Part shown: piece after piece, positions 1 to 8,700 of the stretch | Position numbering within the stretch: the first letter of the stretch is position 1 | Layout of the letters: the number at the start of each line of letters is the position of its first letter | From: Pseudaestuariivita sp. | GTDB lineage: Bacteria; Pseudomonadota; Alphaproteobacteria; Rhodobacterales; Rhodobacteraceae | NCBI GenBank assembly: GCA_020629995.1 | Contig: JAHDCH010000056.1 | Location: 1 to 12,699 of the forward strand | Reading direction: 5' to 3' | DNA length: 12,699 nt | Program-made: the position numbers and the translations under genes | Notes under the pieces: generated by a model | What the model saw: only the letters and a program-made list of their open reading frames with translations | Databases searched by the model: none | Told to the model about the DNA's origin: nothing

Positions 1-724
1 TCGCGCCCGAGCTCAGGTCGATGTCGCCATCCATCGTGCCGGAATTGGTCAGATGGTCCTGCGACGAATTCCCTTCATAGGACCGCTCTCCGCCCATGAC
101 CGTGCCGGAGTTCGAGACCGAGACAATTTCGGAACTGGTAATGTTGCGATTTTCGAAGCCCAAGCGTTCTGCAGTGATAACGCCGGAATTCACAGCCGTG
201 AAGGTGCCGCGGAACTCGACCCCGACAGGCCCGGTGATTGTGCCGGAGTTCAGCAAAAACGTGTCGTCGCCAGAGATCACGACGGTTGCCACATTTGTGC
301 TGTTGGGAGTAAAAAAGTTGGACGAAATTGTCCCGGTGTTCCTGACTGACGAAGTGTCTCCGGTCAGCTCGATACCTTCGCCGCCGGTGATGGCGCCGTT
401 GTTGACGACCACAACTTCGGTGCCATCCATTGAGATGGCACGATAAGCGCCAAGCGTCGTGACAGTACCGGTTGCCGTGATGGTGATGTCGATTTCAAAC
501 CCGGTTGTGTCATTTCCAACGATCGCGGGAAACCGCCCAAGCTGCGTCAGGTCGCCCGCGATTGTCACCGACATGTCGCTCAAGCCGCCTGTGGAAGGCA
601 GCTGCAGCAATTCGTTGGTTACCGTGCCATAGTGCGTGACGCCCGGAGCGAGATAGTAGACATCTTCTGAGGCCGTAAGAGTGAAGTTGCCCACCGTGTC
701 GGTTGTAAGAATGACGTCAGGCAT
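1..724 (-). CDS. Repetitive 'NSGTI' beta-rich surface/secreted protein, 5' part only
   Basis: The frame is open from an ATG at 724 down to the window edge, giving 241 residues with no stop, so the C-terminus is missing. The start is supported by an AAGGGGGG ribosome site about 6-7 nt upstream. There is no N-terminal signal peptide. From about residue 105 a short motif recurs, roughly (N)(N/T/S)G(T/A/V)(I/V/M)xx: NNGAITG at 108, NTGTISS at 129, NSGTITG at 159, NSGVITA at 179, NSGTVMG at 205 and NSGTMDG at 227, spaced 20-30 residues apart. Such Asn/Ser/Gly/Thr-rich, charge-poor repeats are typical of parallel beta-helix adhesins. In this bacterial group, proteins of this kind without a signal peptide often end in calcium-binding RTX nonapeptides and leave by type I secretion; that end would lie outside the window. 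The repeats and partial nature are seen directly; secretion and adhesion are inferred. The specific family is not identified. Confidence 0.75.
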   Translation of the reverse strand, partial: MPDVILTTDTVGNFTLTASEDVYYLAPGVTHYGTVTNELLQLPSTGGLSDMSVTIAGDLTQLGRFPAIVGNDTTGFEIDITITATGTVTTLGAYRAISMDGTEVVVVNNGAITGGEGIELTGDTSSVRNTGTISSNFFTPNSTNVATVVISGDDTFLLNSGTITGPVGVEFRGTFTAVNSGVITAERLGFENRNITSSEIVSVSNSGTVMGGERSYEGNSSQDHLTNSGTMDGDIDLSSGA

Positions 725-1073
725 AATGTGCCCCCCTTTTACATTGAATATACGGGTCGCGGTGCGCACGACGGATCGTATGCCCCGGCCCTGAAAATCA
801 GTGCAAAGGTTAACCGTTTAGGCGAGGCGGGACAACATTTACCATTGCGCAACGACGTCTGCTGCACGGTGTCGTCCGCAGAGCAAGGCACGGATGCGCG
901 CACTGGTTGAGCCGCCGTGGTCCCTTCAGCGAAGACCAGAGAAGTGATTGGGATGTGCAGCGCCAATGCGCAGCCGCCTGTGGCGTGCAGTTGGAGCCGG
1001 TGCAGGACAGCTTGTAGCCGTGAATGCGGCCCCGGGGCCTTTCCGACCGGGCCGGGATGATCGGCGCAAAGAC
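725..1073. other. 349-nt intergenic region between the repeat-protein gene and the MATE gene
   Basis: Both flanking genes read leftward, so this holds the 3' flank of the MATE gene and the promoter region of the repeat-protein gene. I see no convincing gene: open frames here lack ribosome sites and family-like composition. Minus-strand promoter candidates are weak. One is TTGCAC (801-806) with CATACG (777-782), 18 nt apart. Another is an isolated TATATT (747-752) about 22 nt before the ATG, with no good -35. A GC-rich stem-loop near 1027-1054 is listed separately. Confidence 0.6.
1027..1054 (-). terminator. Possible stem-loop downstream of the MATE gene
   Basis: CGGCCC (1027-1032) can pair with GGGCCG (1049-1054) around a 16-nt loop. 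Within it, 1028-1039 is a perfect 12-nt palindrome (GGCCCCGGGGCC). It lies 20-47 nt past the MATE stop codon in the direction of transcription. No T-run follows, so it is not a classic intrinsic terminator. In DNA this GC-rich short palindromes arise readily by chance, hence the low confidence. Confidence 0.25.
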
Positions 1074-2432
1074 CTAGGCGCGCAGCCCGCCAATCTCGTC
1101 CCGCGCCATGCGCACCACGATGGCCAGCGAAAGCAGCCACCCCGTCGCCACCGCAATCGCGATGCCCAGGAACACGCCCCACACATCCATGCCCAGCACG
1201 CCGACCAGCAGCCAGACAAAGAACGCCACGCCAAATCCCTGCCGATAGACCGAGATCCACAGCGTCCAGATCGGCCGCTTGAACGCCTGCAGCAGCGAAT
1301 TGATCGAGAACAGCATCATGTAGATGCCGAACAGAACGCTGTCGACGCGCAGATAGGCGCGCCCCACTTCGATCACTTGCGCGTCGTCGGTGAACAGCCG
1401 CATGAACAGCCCGCCGCCAAACCACAGCACCGGCGCCGCGACCAGAGTGATCAGGCCGCCCGTGCGCCAGCAGAACCACAGCGCCGCGCGCACCCGGTCG
1501 TGCGCCTCGGCGCCAAAGTTCTGTGCCGCGATCGGCAGCAGAGCCCCGGTCATCCCCAGCACCGGGAGCAGCAGGATCTGCTCGATCCTGAGCGCGATGG
1601 AATAGCCCGCGATGGCGTGCCCGCCAAACCGCGCCAGCGCGTATTGCACCACAAAGCCTGACACGAACAGCACCGTGAATGACAGCGACGTGGGCGCCAT
1701 CTGGCGCAGGATCTCGCCATAGGTCTTGCCCTCGGGGTGCAGCTCGCGCGTCCCGGCGCCCCGGATCACCCTCAGCCGCGACACCGCGCGCAGCACGTAC
1801 AGCATCACGCCGGTCTGGCTCAGGATGGTCGACAGCGCGATGCCGCTCAGCCCCATCCCCGGCACCAGCCCCGGAATGCCGTAGATGAACAGGGGGTTCA
1901 GCACGATATTGGCGACAAAGGCCGCCATCATTGCGCGCTGCATGGTCACGCTGTCTCCATGCGCCTGCAGGATCCCGTTGCCCGCATAGGCGATCAGAAA
2001 TCCCGGCAGCGCTGCCAGCAGCCAATAGAAATACGCCGTGGCCGCATCCCTGTACGCGCCCGGTTCTGACACCAGGTCGATCAGCCATGGCCCCGCAAAC
2101 GCCCCGGCAACGATCAGCACCGCGCAGCTGGCCATGGCAAAGCTGATCCCCTGCAGCGCCATGCGCCGCGCGCCCGCGTCGTCCTTCTTTCCCCGGGCGT
2201 TGCCCACCAGCGCGCCCATGGCCGATCCGATCCCGAACCCCACCGACATCATGATGAAAAACGCCTGGAACCCGATGGCCAGCCCGGCCTGCGCGTCGGT
2301 CGAGATCTGCCCGGCGTAGAACACGTCCACCACGTTATACAGCGTCGAAAACAGCATCCCCATCGCCGCCGGCACCGCCAGCGTCCGGAAATGGCCGGGG
2401 ATCGGCCCCTCCGTCAGATCAATATCCTTCAT
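1074..2432 (-). CDS. MATE-family multidrug/Na+ (or H+) antiporter
   Basis: A 452-residue inner-membrane protein of the usual MATE length, expected to export cationic drugs, dyes or metabolites in exchange for Na+ or H+. It shows about twelve hydrophobic segments in two halves (roughly residues 15-215 and 240-440), the duplicated MatE arrangement. The N-terminal half has the characteristic start PIPGHFRTLAVPAAMG followed by YNVVDVFYAGQ. Further on come GIGSAMGALVGNARGKKD, in the first half, and its second-half counterpart with GALLPIAAQNFGA. The ATG at 2432 is preceded by GGAA 2 nt upstream, a modest ribosome site. It is divergent from dnaE2 across 152 nt, so the SOS box at 2556-2570 could in principle affect it, though it lies 124 nt from this start. 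The substrate cannot be told from sequence, and whether it is NorM-like or DinF-like is uncertain. Family assignment is firm. Confidence 0.93.
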   Translation of the reverse strand: MKDIDLTEGPIPGHFRTLAVPAAMGMLFSTLYNVVDVFYAGQISTDAQAGLAIGFQAFFIMMSVGFGIGSAMGALVGNARGKKDDAGARRMALQGISFAMASCAVLIVAGAFAGPWLIDLVSEPGAYRDAATAYFYWLLAALPGFLIAYAGNGILQAHGDSVTMQRAMMAAFVANIVLNPLFIYGIPGLVPGMGLSGIALSTILSQTGVMLYVLRAVSRLRVIRGAGTRELHPEGKTYGEILRQMAPTSLSFTVLFVSGFVVQYALARFGGHAIAGYSIALRIEQILLLPVLGMTGALLPIAAQNFGAEAHDRVRAALWFCWRTGGLITLVAAPVLWFGGGLFMRLFTDDAQVIEVGRAYLRVDSVLFGIYMMLFSINSLLQAFKRPIWTLWISVYRQGFGVAFFVWLLVGVLGMDVWGVFLGIAIAVATGWLLSLAIVVRMARDEIGGLRA

Positions 2433-2471
2433 CGTTCCGGCTTACGCCGCTTCCGGGGCTCCGTCACCCGT

Positions 2472-2525
2472 CTTCTTCTCTTTCCAAATATGGCGGGGGG
2501 CGCCGCAGGCGCGGGGCAGCGCCCC
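2472..2525 (+). repeat. Dispersed GC-rich intergenic repeat element, copy A
   Basis: This 54-nt stretch matches the reverse complement of 10747-10801 nearly perfectly: the first 40 nt are identical, then there is one substitution and one extra G in a G-run. It has two modules: a pyrimidine-rich arm (CTTCTTCTCTTTCC) leading to AAATATGG, then a stem-loop with arms GGGGCGC (2497-2503) and GCGCCCC (2519-2525) around a 15-nt loop, followed on the plus strand by AAAA. Here it sits between two divergent genes, where no terminator is needed for either. That points to a dispersed element or an insulator against read-through rather than a gene-specific signal. Confidence 0.85.
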
Positions 2526-2546
2526 AAAATACGCCAGACATCAGAC

Positions 2547-2575
2547 TCCACACGAGAACAAAAATAGAACATACT
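2547..2575 (+). promoter_or_regulatory. Candidate dnaE2 promoter overlapping the SOS box
   Basis: TCCACA (2547-2552) and CATACT (2570-2575) each match 4 of 6 sigma-70 consensus positions and are separated by the ideal 17 nt. The SOS box fills the spacer and touches the -10, the geometry expected for LexA blocking RNA polymerase. The implied transcription start, near 2582, would be only a few bases before the ATG at 2585, suggesting a leaderless or nearly leaderless mRNA. The match is moderate and the call is inferred. Confidence 0.4.
2556..2570 (+). promoter_or_regulatory. LexA/SOS box (GAAC-N7-GAAC)
   Basis: GAAC at 2556-2559 and GAAC at 2567-2570 are separated by exactly 7 nt (AAAAATA). 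Read on the other strand this is GTTC-N7-GTTC, the direct-repeat LexA operator established for alphaproteobacteria. It ends 14 nt before the dnaE2 ATG at 2585. dnaE2 is a classic SOS gene, so position, motif and target agree. It may also influence the divergent MATE gene. Confidence 0.88.
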
Positions 2576-2584
2576 GTGCCTCCC

Positions 2585-5500
2585 ATGTTTGCCGAACTCG
2601 GAATCACGTCGAACTTCACCTTCCTCACCGGGGCCTCCCACCCCGAGGAGTACATGGAGCGTGCCGCCGATCTGGGGATGCGCGCGATTGCCATTGCCGA
2701 TGTCAATTCGGTGGCGGGGATCGTGCGCGCTCATACCCGCGCCCGCGAGATCGCGCGCAGCGTGGCCGAGCGCACCCGGTGGGACGCCGAGCACGGGCCG
2801 ATCGGACCGCCGCGCCCCGCGCATCTGCCCGCGCCGCCGCCGTCGCCGCTGTGGAACACGCCGCGCCTGATCCCGGCGGCAACGCTGGTGCTGGACACCG
2901 GGCTGGCGGCGGTCGCCCTGCCGCGGGACAGGCGCGGCTGGGCCAGCCTGTGCCGCCTTTTGACAAAGGGGCGCCTGCGGGCCGACAAGGGCAGCTGCCA
3001 TCTGCGGCTGGACGACGTGATGGATCACGCCGAGGGGCTGCACCTGGTGCTGCACGGCCCGCCACAGGCGCAGGGCACGCCGGGCGGCGCGGGCCCGTGG
3101 CGCGCACAGGCGCAACGGCTGGCGCGCCGCTTTGCCGGACGGATGCACCTGCGCCTTGCCCCGGTCTATGACGGGCAGGATGCCGCCCGGTTCGACATGC
3201 TGGCCGACCTGGCGCAGGATCTGGGCCTGCCCACCCTGGCCAGCGCAGCGCCGCTGATGCACCACGGCCGCCGCCGCCGCATGGCCGACGTTCTGACCGC
3301 GATCCGCACAGGCGTGCGGGTCGATGCGCTGGGCACCGCCGCGCAGGCCAATGCCGAACAGCGCCTGCGCAGCGAGGCCGAGCTGCGCCGCCTCATGGGC
3401 CCGCATCAGGACGCCGTCACCCGCGCCGGCGACCTGGCCCAAAGCCTGACCTTCAGCCTGGATGAGCTGCGCTATGAATACCCGTCAGAGGTCGCCGAAG
3501 GCGAAACCCCCGAAGCGCGCCTGCGCCGCCTGGCGCACAAGGGCCTTGGCTGGCGCTATCCCGGAGGCGCCCCGCAGAGGGTGCGAGACCTGCTGGAACA
3601 CGAGCTGACCCTGATCGCCAAGCTCAGGTACGAGCCCTATTTCCTGACCGTGCGCGACGTGGTCCACTTTGCCCGCAGCCGGGGCATCCTGTGCCAGGGG
3701 CGCGGATCGGCGGCCAATTCGGTGGTGTGCTACTGCCTGGGCGTCACCTCGGTTTCGCCCGAGATCGGCACCATGGTCTTTGAACGCTTTGTCAGCGAAG
3801 CGCGCGACGAGCCGCCCGACATCGACGTCGATTTCGAGCACGAGCGCCGCGAAGAGGTGATCCAGCACATCTACGAACGCTACGGCCGCCACCGCGCGGG
3901 CCTGTGCGCAACGGTCATCCACTACCGCGGCAAGCGCGCCATCCGAGAGGTCGGCACGGCCATGGGCCTGAGCCAGGACACCATCGCCGCGCTGTCATCG
4001 CAGCTGTGGGGCTTTTTCTCGACCAATGGCCTCGAAGAGCACCGCCTGCGCGAGATCGGCCTCGACCCGACCGACCGCCGGCTGCGTCAGACGATGGAGC
4101 TGGTGTTCGAGATCAACGGCTTTCCCCGCCACCTCAGCCAGCACGTGGGCGGGTTCATCATGACCGAGGGTCGGCTCGATGAGCTGGTCCCGATCGAGAA
4201 CGCCACGATGGAGGACCGCACCGTCATCTGCTGGGACAAGGACGACATCGACAGCCTCGGCATCCTCAAGGTCGACGTGCTGGCGCTGGGGATGCTGACC
4301 TGCATCCGCAAGGCGTTCGACCTTCTGAAGATGCACCACCAGAAGGACTGGACCCTCGCCACCCTGCCCAACGAGGACCCGGTCGTCTACGACATGATGT
4401 GCCGCGCCGACACGGTGGGCGTGTTCCAGATCGAAAGCCGGGCGCAGATGAACTTCCTGCCGCGAATGAAACCGCGCAACTTCTACGATCTGGTGATCGA
4501 GGTGGCCATCATCCGCCCCGGCCCCATTCAGGGCGACATGGTCCACCCCTATATCCGGCGGCGGAACGGGGAAGAGGAGGTCAGCTTTCCATCCGACGCG
4601 CTGGGCAAGGTGCTGGCCAAGACGCTGGGCGTGCCGCTGTTTCAGGAGCAGGCGATGCAGATCGCCATCGTCGGCGCGGGTTTCACCCCCGAACAGGCCG
4701 ACCGGCTGCGCAGGTCGCTGGCCACGTTCAAGAAGCACGGCAATGTGTCCGAGTTCCGCGAGCTGTTCCTGCGCGGCATGAAGCGCAACGGCTATGACGA
4801 GGACTTTGCCGCGCGCTGTTTCGGCCAGATCGAAGGCTTTGGCAGCTATGGTTTTCCCGAAAGCCACGCGGCCAGCTTTGCGCTGCTGGTCTATGCCAGC
4901 GCGTGGATCAAGTGCCACCACCCCGGCATCTTTGCCTGCGCGCTGCTCAATTCACAGCCCATGGGGTTTTACGCCCCGGCCCAGATCGTGCGCGACGCGC
5001 GCGAGCACGGGGTCGAGGTGCGCCCCATCAGCATCAACGACAGCTACTGGGACAACGTGATGGAGCCTGACGGGCGCGGAGGCCTCGCGCTGCGGCTGGG
5101 CTTTCGCCAGATCAAGGGCCTGCGCGAAGAGGACGCCGCCTGGCTGACGGCGGCCCGCGGCAACGGGTACCTCGCGGTCGAGGATGTCTGGCGCCGCGCA
5201 GGGATTGGCCCCGCAGTCATCACCCGGCTGGCCGAGGCGGATGTCTTTGCCGACATCGGCCTGACCCGGCGCGAAGCGCTGTGGGAGGCCAAGGCGCTGG
5301 TGGCGGACAGGCCCCTGCCGCTGTTCGCGGGCGATCTGGGCGGAGAGATGTTTGACGAGCCCGCAGCGCTGTTGCCGCAGATGACCGAAGGCGAAGAGGT
5401 GGTCGAGGATTTTGTCGCCATGCGCCTGACGCTCAGGTCACATCCCATGGCCCTGCTGCGCCCCCTGCTGACCCCGCAGGACGGGCAACCGGTGGCCCGC

Positions 5501-5605
5501 GCCAGCCCGGCCCCCGGCCCCGGCCCCGCAAGGGTCGCGGCCAGGCTGCCCGGTCTGGGCGCCCATTCGCAGCCGCCCTCGACCCCGTCCCGCGACGGGC
5601 GTTGA
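2585..5605 (+). CDS. dnaE2: Error-prone DNA polymerase DnaE2/ImuC, C-terminally short (no OB-fold)
   Basis: A 1006-residue C-family polymerase alpha subunit for translesion synthesis and SOS mutagenesis. Its order is an N-terminal PHP-like domain (about 1-230, opening MFAELGITSNFTFL), a polymerase core, and a helix-hairpin-helix region (about 790-890). The palm aspartates are present: D412 and D414 in PPDIDVDFE and D564 in KVDVLALGML. DnaE2 signatures such as RADTVGVFQIESRAQMNF and FGSYGFPESHAASFALL are intact. I prefer ATG 2585 over GTG 2576, because family members begin 'M(F/Y)AELG'; neither has a clear ribosome site. Oddity: after HPMALLR (about 953) family members usually continue for some 120-150 residues including an OB-fold, with a stretch like GLVLVRQRPG. 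Here only about 47 Pro/Ala/Gly/Arg-rich residues remain before the stop, and no frame downstream supplies the missing part. No imuA or imuB is adjacent. Identity is sure; activity is uncertain. Confidence 0.93.
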   Translation: MFAELGITSNFTFLTGASHPEEYMERAADLGMRAIAIADVNSVAGIVRAHTRAREIARSVAERTRWDAEHGPIGPPRPAHLPAPPPSPLWNTPRLIPAATLVLDTGLAAVALPRDRRGWASLCRLLTKGRLRADKGSCHLRLDDVMDHAEGLHLVLHGPPQAQGTPGGAGPWRAQAQRLARRFAGRMHLRLAPVYDGQDAARFDMLADLAQDLGLPTLASAAPLMHHGRRRRMADVLTAIRTGVRVDALGTAAQANAEQRLRSEAELRRLMGPHQDAVTRAGDLAQSLTFSLDELRYEYPSEVAEGETPEARLRRLAHKGLGWRYPGGAPQRVRDLLEHELTLIAKLRYEPYFLTVRDVVHFARSRGILCQGRGSAANSVVCYCLGVTSVSPEIGTMVFERFVSEARDEPPDIDVDFEHERREEVIQHIYERYGRHRAGLCATVIHYRGKRAIREVGTAMGLSQDTIAALSSQLWGFFSTNGLEEHRLREIGLDPTDRRLRQTMELVFEINGFPRHLSQHVGGFIMTEGRLDELVPIENATMEDRTVICWDKDDIDSLGILKVDVLALGMLTCIRKAFDLLKMHHQKDWTLATLPNEDPVVYDMMCRADTVGVFQIESRAQMNFLPRMKPRNFYDLVIEVAIIRPGPIQGDMVHPYIRRRNGEEEVSFPSDALGKVLAKTLGVPLFQEQAMQIAIVGAGFTPEQADRLRRSLATFKKHGNVSEFRELFLRGMKRNGYDEDFAARCFGQIEGFGSYGFPESHAASFALLVYASAWIKCHHPGIFACALLNSQPMGFYAPAQIVRDAREHGVEVRPISINDSYWDNVMEPDGRGGLALRLGFRQIKGLREEDAAWLTAARGNGYLAVEDVWRRAGIGPAVITRLAEADVFADIGLTRREALWEAKALVADRPLPLFAGDLGGEMFDEPAALLPQMTEGEEVVEDFVAMRLTLRSHPMALLRPLLTPQDGQPVARASPAPGPGPARVAARLPGLGAHSQPPSTPSRDGR

Positions 5606-5631
5606 AGCCGCGGGCAAACAAATCGACATCG

Positions 5632-5661
5632 TGACAATGACAAAACGTTGACAATTTGTCA
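5632..5661 (+). promoter_or_regulatory. TGACAA repeat cluster, candidate operator for the oxoprolinase gene
   Basis: In the 97-nt gap before the oxoprolinase gene, TGACAA occurs three times in direct orientation (5632-5637, 5638-5643, 5649-5654) and once inverted as TTGTCA (5656-5661). The last two form a perfect 13-nt palindrome, TGACAA-T-TTGTCA (5649-5661). TTGACA at 5648-5653 also equals the -35 consensus, but I find no good -10 at 16-18 nt. The arrangement suits a dimeric repressor, for example of the GntR type often linked to such catabolic genes. The regulator is not identified, and this is inference. Confidence 0.45.
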
Positions 5662-5702
5662 TCGTACATGCGAAGTGAGTCGCGAACAGCAAGAGGTACA
5701 CC

Positions 5703-8700
5703 ATGAGCGGACGTTGGGAATTCTGGATCGACCGGGGTGGCACCTTTACCGACATCGTGGCCCGCGACCCGGGCGGAGCGATCCACACCCACAAGCTGCT
5801 GAGCGAGAACCCCGAGCGCTATCCCGACGCCGCGGTGCAGGGCATCCGCGAGCTGACCGGCACAGAGGGCGCTTTTGCCGACGGCCTGATCGGAGCGGTC
5901 AAGATGGGCACCACAGTGGCCACCAACGCGCTGCTGGAACGCAAGGGCGAGCGGGTGCTGCTGATGATCACCCAAGGCTTCGAGGATCTGCTCAAGATCG
6001 GGTACCAGACGCGGCCCCGGCTGTTTGACCTCGAGATCAAGCGCCCCGATCTGCTGTACGACCGGGTGGCCGAGCTGACCGAGCGGCTGGATGCGGGTGG
6101 CAAGGTGCTGACCCCGCTGGACGAGGACGCCGCCCGCGCTGCGCTGCAAGAGGCGTTTGATGACGGCATCCGCGCAGTCGCCATCGCAGGGCTGCACGCC
6201 TATCTCAACCCCGCGCACGAGGACCGGGTCGCCGAGATCGCCCGAGAGGTGGGATATACGCAAGTGTCGACCAGCGCGGGCGTGTCGCGGCTGGCCAAGC
6301 TGGTGGGGCGCGGAGACACCACGGTGGTGGATGCCTACCTGTCGCCGATCCTGCGCCGCTATGTCGATCAGGTCGCGGGCGCGCTCGATCTGGGGCGCGC
6401 GGCCGAGGCGCTGTATTTCATGCAGTCGAACGGCGGGCTGACCGACGCGCAGCTGTTCCAGGGCAAGGACGCGATCCTCAGCGGCCCGGCGGGCGGCATC
6501 GTGGGCATGGTCCAGACGGCCGAGGCGGCGGGCCACGACAAGCTGATCGGGTTCGACATGGGCGGCACCTCGACCGACGTGTCGCACTATGCCGGCGATT
6601 ACGAGCGGTCATTCGAGACCGAGGTCGCGGGCGTGCGCATGCGCGCGCCGATGATGGACATTCACACGGTGGCGGCGGGCGGCGGGTCGATCTGCAGCTT
6701 CCGCGACGGACGGTTCCAGGTGGGCCCCGAAAGCGCGGGCGCCGATCCCGGCCCGGCGTGTTACCGGCGCGGCGGACCGCTGACAGTGACCGATTGCAAC
6801 GTGATGCTGGGCAAGCTGAACCCCGATCATTTCCCGGCGGTTTTTGGCCCGGGTGGCGATCAGCCGCTGGACGTGGACGCAGTCCGGTCGGGCTTTGCGC
6901 GCCTGGCCGAGACGGTCTCGGCCGAGACCGGAGAGGCGCTGCGCTCGCCCGAGGAGATGGCCGAGGGATTTTTGAAAATCGCGGTCGACAACATGGCCAA
7001 CGCGATCAAGAAGATCAGCGTCGAGCGCGGCCATGACGTGACCCGCTACACGCTGCAATGCTTTGGCGGCGCGGGTGGGCAGCACGCCTGTCTGGTGGCC
7101 GATGCGCTGGGGATGACCCGCGTGTTCCTGCACCCGCATGCGGGCGTACTGTCGGCCTACGGCATGGGCCTGGCTGACATCCGCGCGCTGCGCGAGGCGC
7201 AGGTGGATGCACCTTTGGAAGACCTCGCCGCGCCCGAGCAGGCGCTCGCCCGCGTCTCGGACGAGGCGGCGCGAGAAGTCCGCGATCAGGGCATCAAGGA
7301 CGTGCGGATCGAGGCCAAGGTGCACCTGCGCTATGACGGCTCGCACCAGGCGCTGGAGGTGCCGTGGGGCAGCGTGGACGAGATGAAGGCCGCGTTCGAA
7401 GAGGCGCACCGCGCAAGGTTCGGCTTTGCCTCGCCCGAGCGGGCGGTGCTGTACGAGATGGTGAGCGTCGAGGCGATCGGCGCAACCGGAGAGGCGCCCG
7501 CGGCGATGGAGACGGGCAAGGGAGCGGAGGTGGCTGACACGATCCCGGTGACCTTCGAGGGCGAAGCGAGGGATGTGCCGCTGTACAGGCGCGACGACAT
7601 GGGCGAGGGCCAGAGAGTGCAGGGCCCCGCGATCATCACCGAGCGCACGGGCACCAACGTGATCGAGCCGGGCTGGGCAGCGGAGGTCGACAGCTTTGGC
7701 AACCTGATCCTGACCCGCACCGAAGAGAAAGCCCGCGCAAGGGCAGCGGGCACGCAAGCCGATCCGATCCTGCTGGAGGTGTTCAACAACCTGTTCATGT
7801 CGGTCGCGGACCAGATGGGCGCAACGCTGGCCAACACATCATGGTCGGTCAACATCAAGGAGCGCTACGATTTCAGCTGCGCGATCTTCGACGAGGCGGG
7901 CGATCTGGTCGCCAACGCGCCGCACGTCCCGGTGCATCTGGGATCGATGAGCGACAGCATCAAGACGGTGATGCGGCTGAACCCGGATGTGGCCGAGGGT
8001 GATGCCTTTATGCTCAACTCGCCCTTCCGGGGCGGCACGCACTTGCCCGACGTGACGGTGGTGACGCCGGTGTTTGTGGGCGGCAAGCCTGTGTTCTGGC
8101 TGGGCAGCCGCGGGCACCACGCCGACATTGGAGGTCGCACGCCCGGATCGGCCCCGCCCGACAGCACGCATATCGAGGAAGAGGGCGTTGTGATCGACAA
8201 CGTGCAGCTCGTGGATCGGGGGCGCCTGCTGGAGGACGAGGCGGTGGCGGTGCTGGGGTCCGGCAAATATCCCTGCCGGAATATTTCCCAGAACATGGCC
8301 GATCTGAAGGCGCAGGTCGCGGCGAACGAGACCGGGCGGCAGGGGCTGCTGAAAACGGTCGAGACCTACGGGATCGACGTGGTGCAGGCCTATATGGGCC
8401 ACGTGCAGGACAACGCCGAAGAAAGCGTGCGGCGGGTGATCGACCGGCTGAGCGATGGCGAGTTTGACTATCCAATGGACGAAGGTGCGCGGATCAAGGT
8501 GCAGGTGACCGTGGACCGGGCCACACGCACCGCAAAAATCGATTTCACCGGCACGAGCGATCAGCAAAAGGGCAACTACAATGCGCCCAAGTCGATCAGC
8601 CGCGCAGTGGTGCTGTACGTGTTCCGCACGATGGTGGGCAACGCGATCCCGCTGAATGAAGGGTGCCTGAAACCGCTGGAGATCGTGGTGCCGGAAGGGT

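Noticed and set aside
808..823. CtrA-like site (GGTTAACCGTTTAGG) upstream of the repeat-protein gene
   Set aside because: The second half-site does not match TTAA at the 7-nt spacing, so only a single half-site is present.
739..2088. Long open frame (449 codons) on the minus strand overlapping the MATE gene
   Set aside because: It is a frame shadow of the MATE gene in GC-rich DNA: the translation is Arg/Ala/Gly-rich with no family pattern, and the MATE frame explains the region fully.
2576..2584. Alternative GTG start for dnaE2, three codons upstream
   Set aside because: Family members start at 'M(F/Y)AELG', matching ATG 2585, and the candidate promoter would place the transcript start after this GTG.
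5584..5599. Hairpin CCCGTC-CCGC-GACGGG at the end of dnaE2 as a terminator
   Set aside because: It is only 6 bp, lies inside the coding sequence before the stop and has no T-run, so it is indistinguishable from chance in GC-rich DNA.
5450..5640. A simple frameshift as the cause of the short DnaE2 C-terminus
   Set aside because: Neither alternative frame encodes OB-fold-like sequence; one hits a stop at once and both are low-complexity. Loss or replacement of the segment fits better.
5433..6587. Open frame of 384 codons antisense to the oxoprolinase and dnaE2 ends
   Set aside because: Composition is that of an antisense shadow (His/Arg/Ala-rich), with no ribosome site and no recognisable motif.
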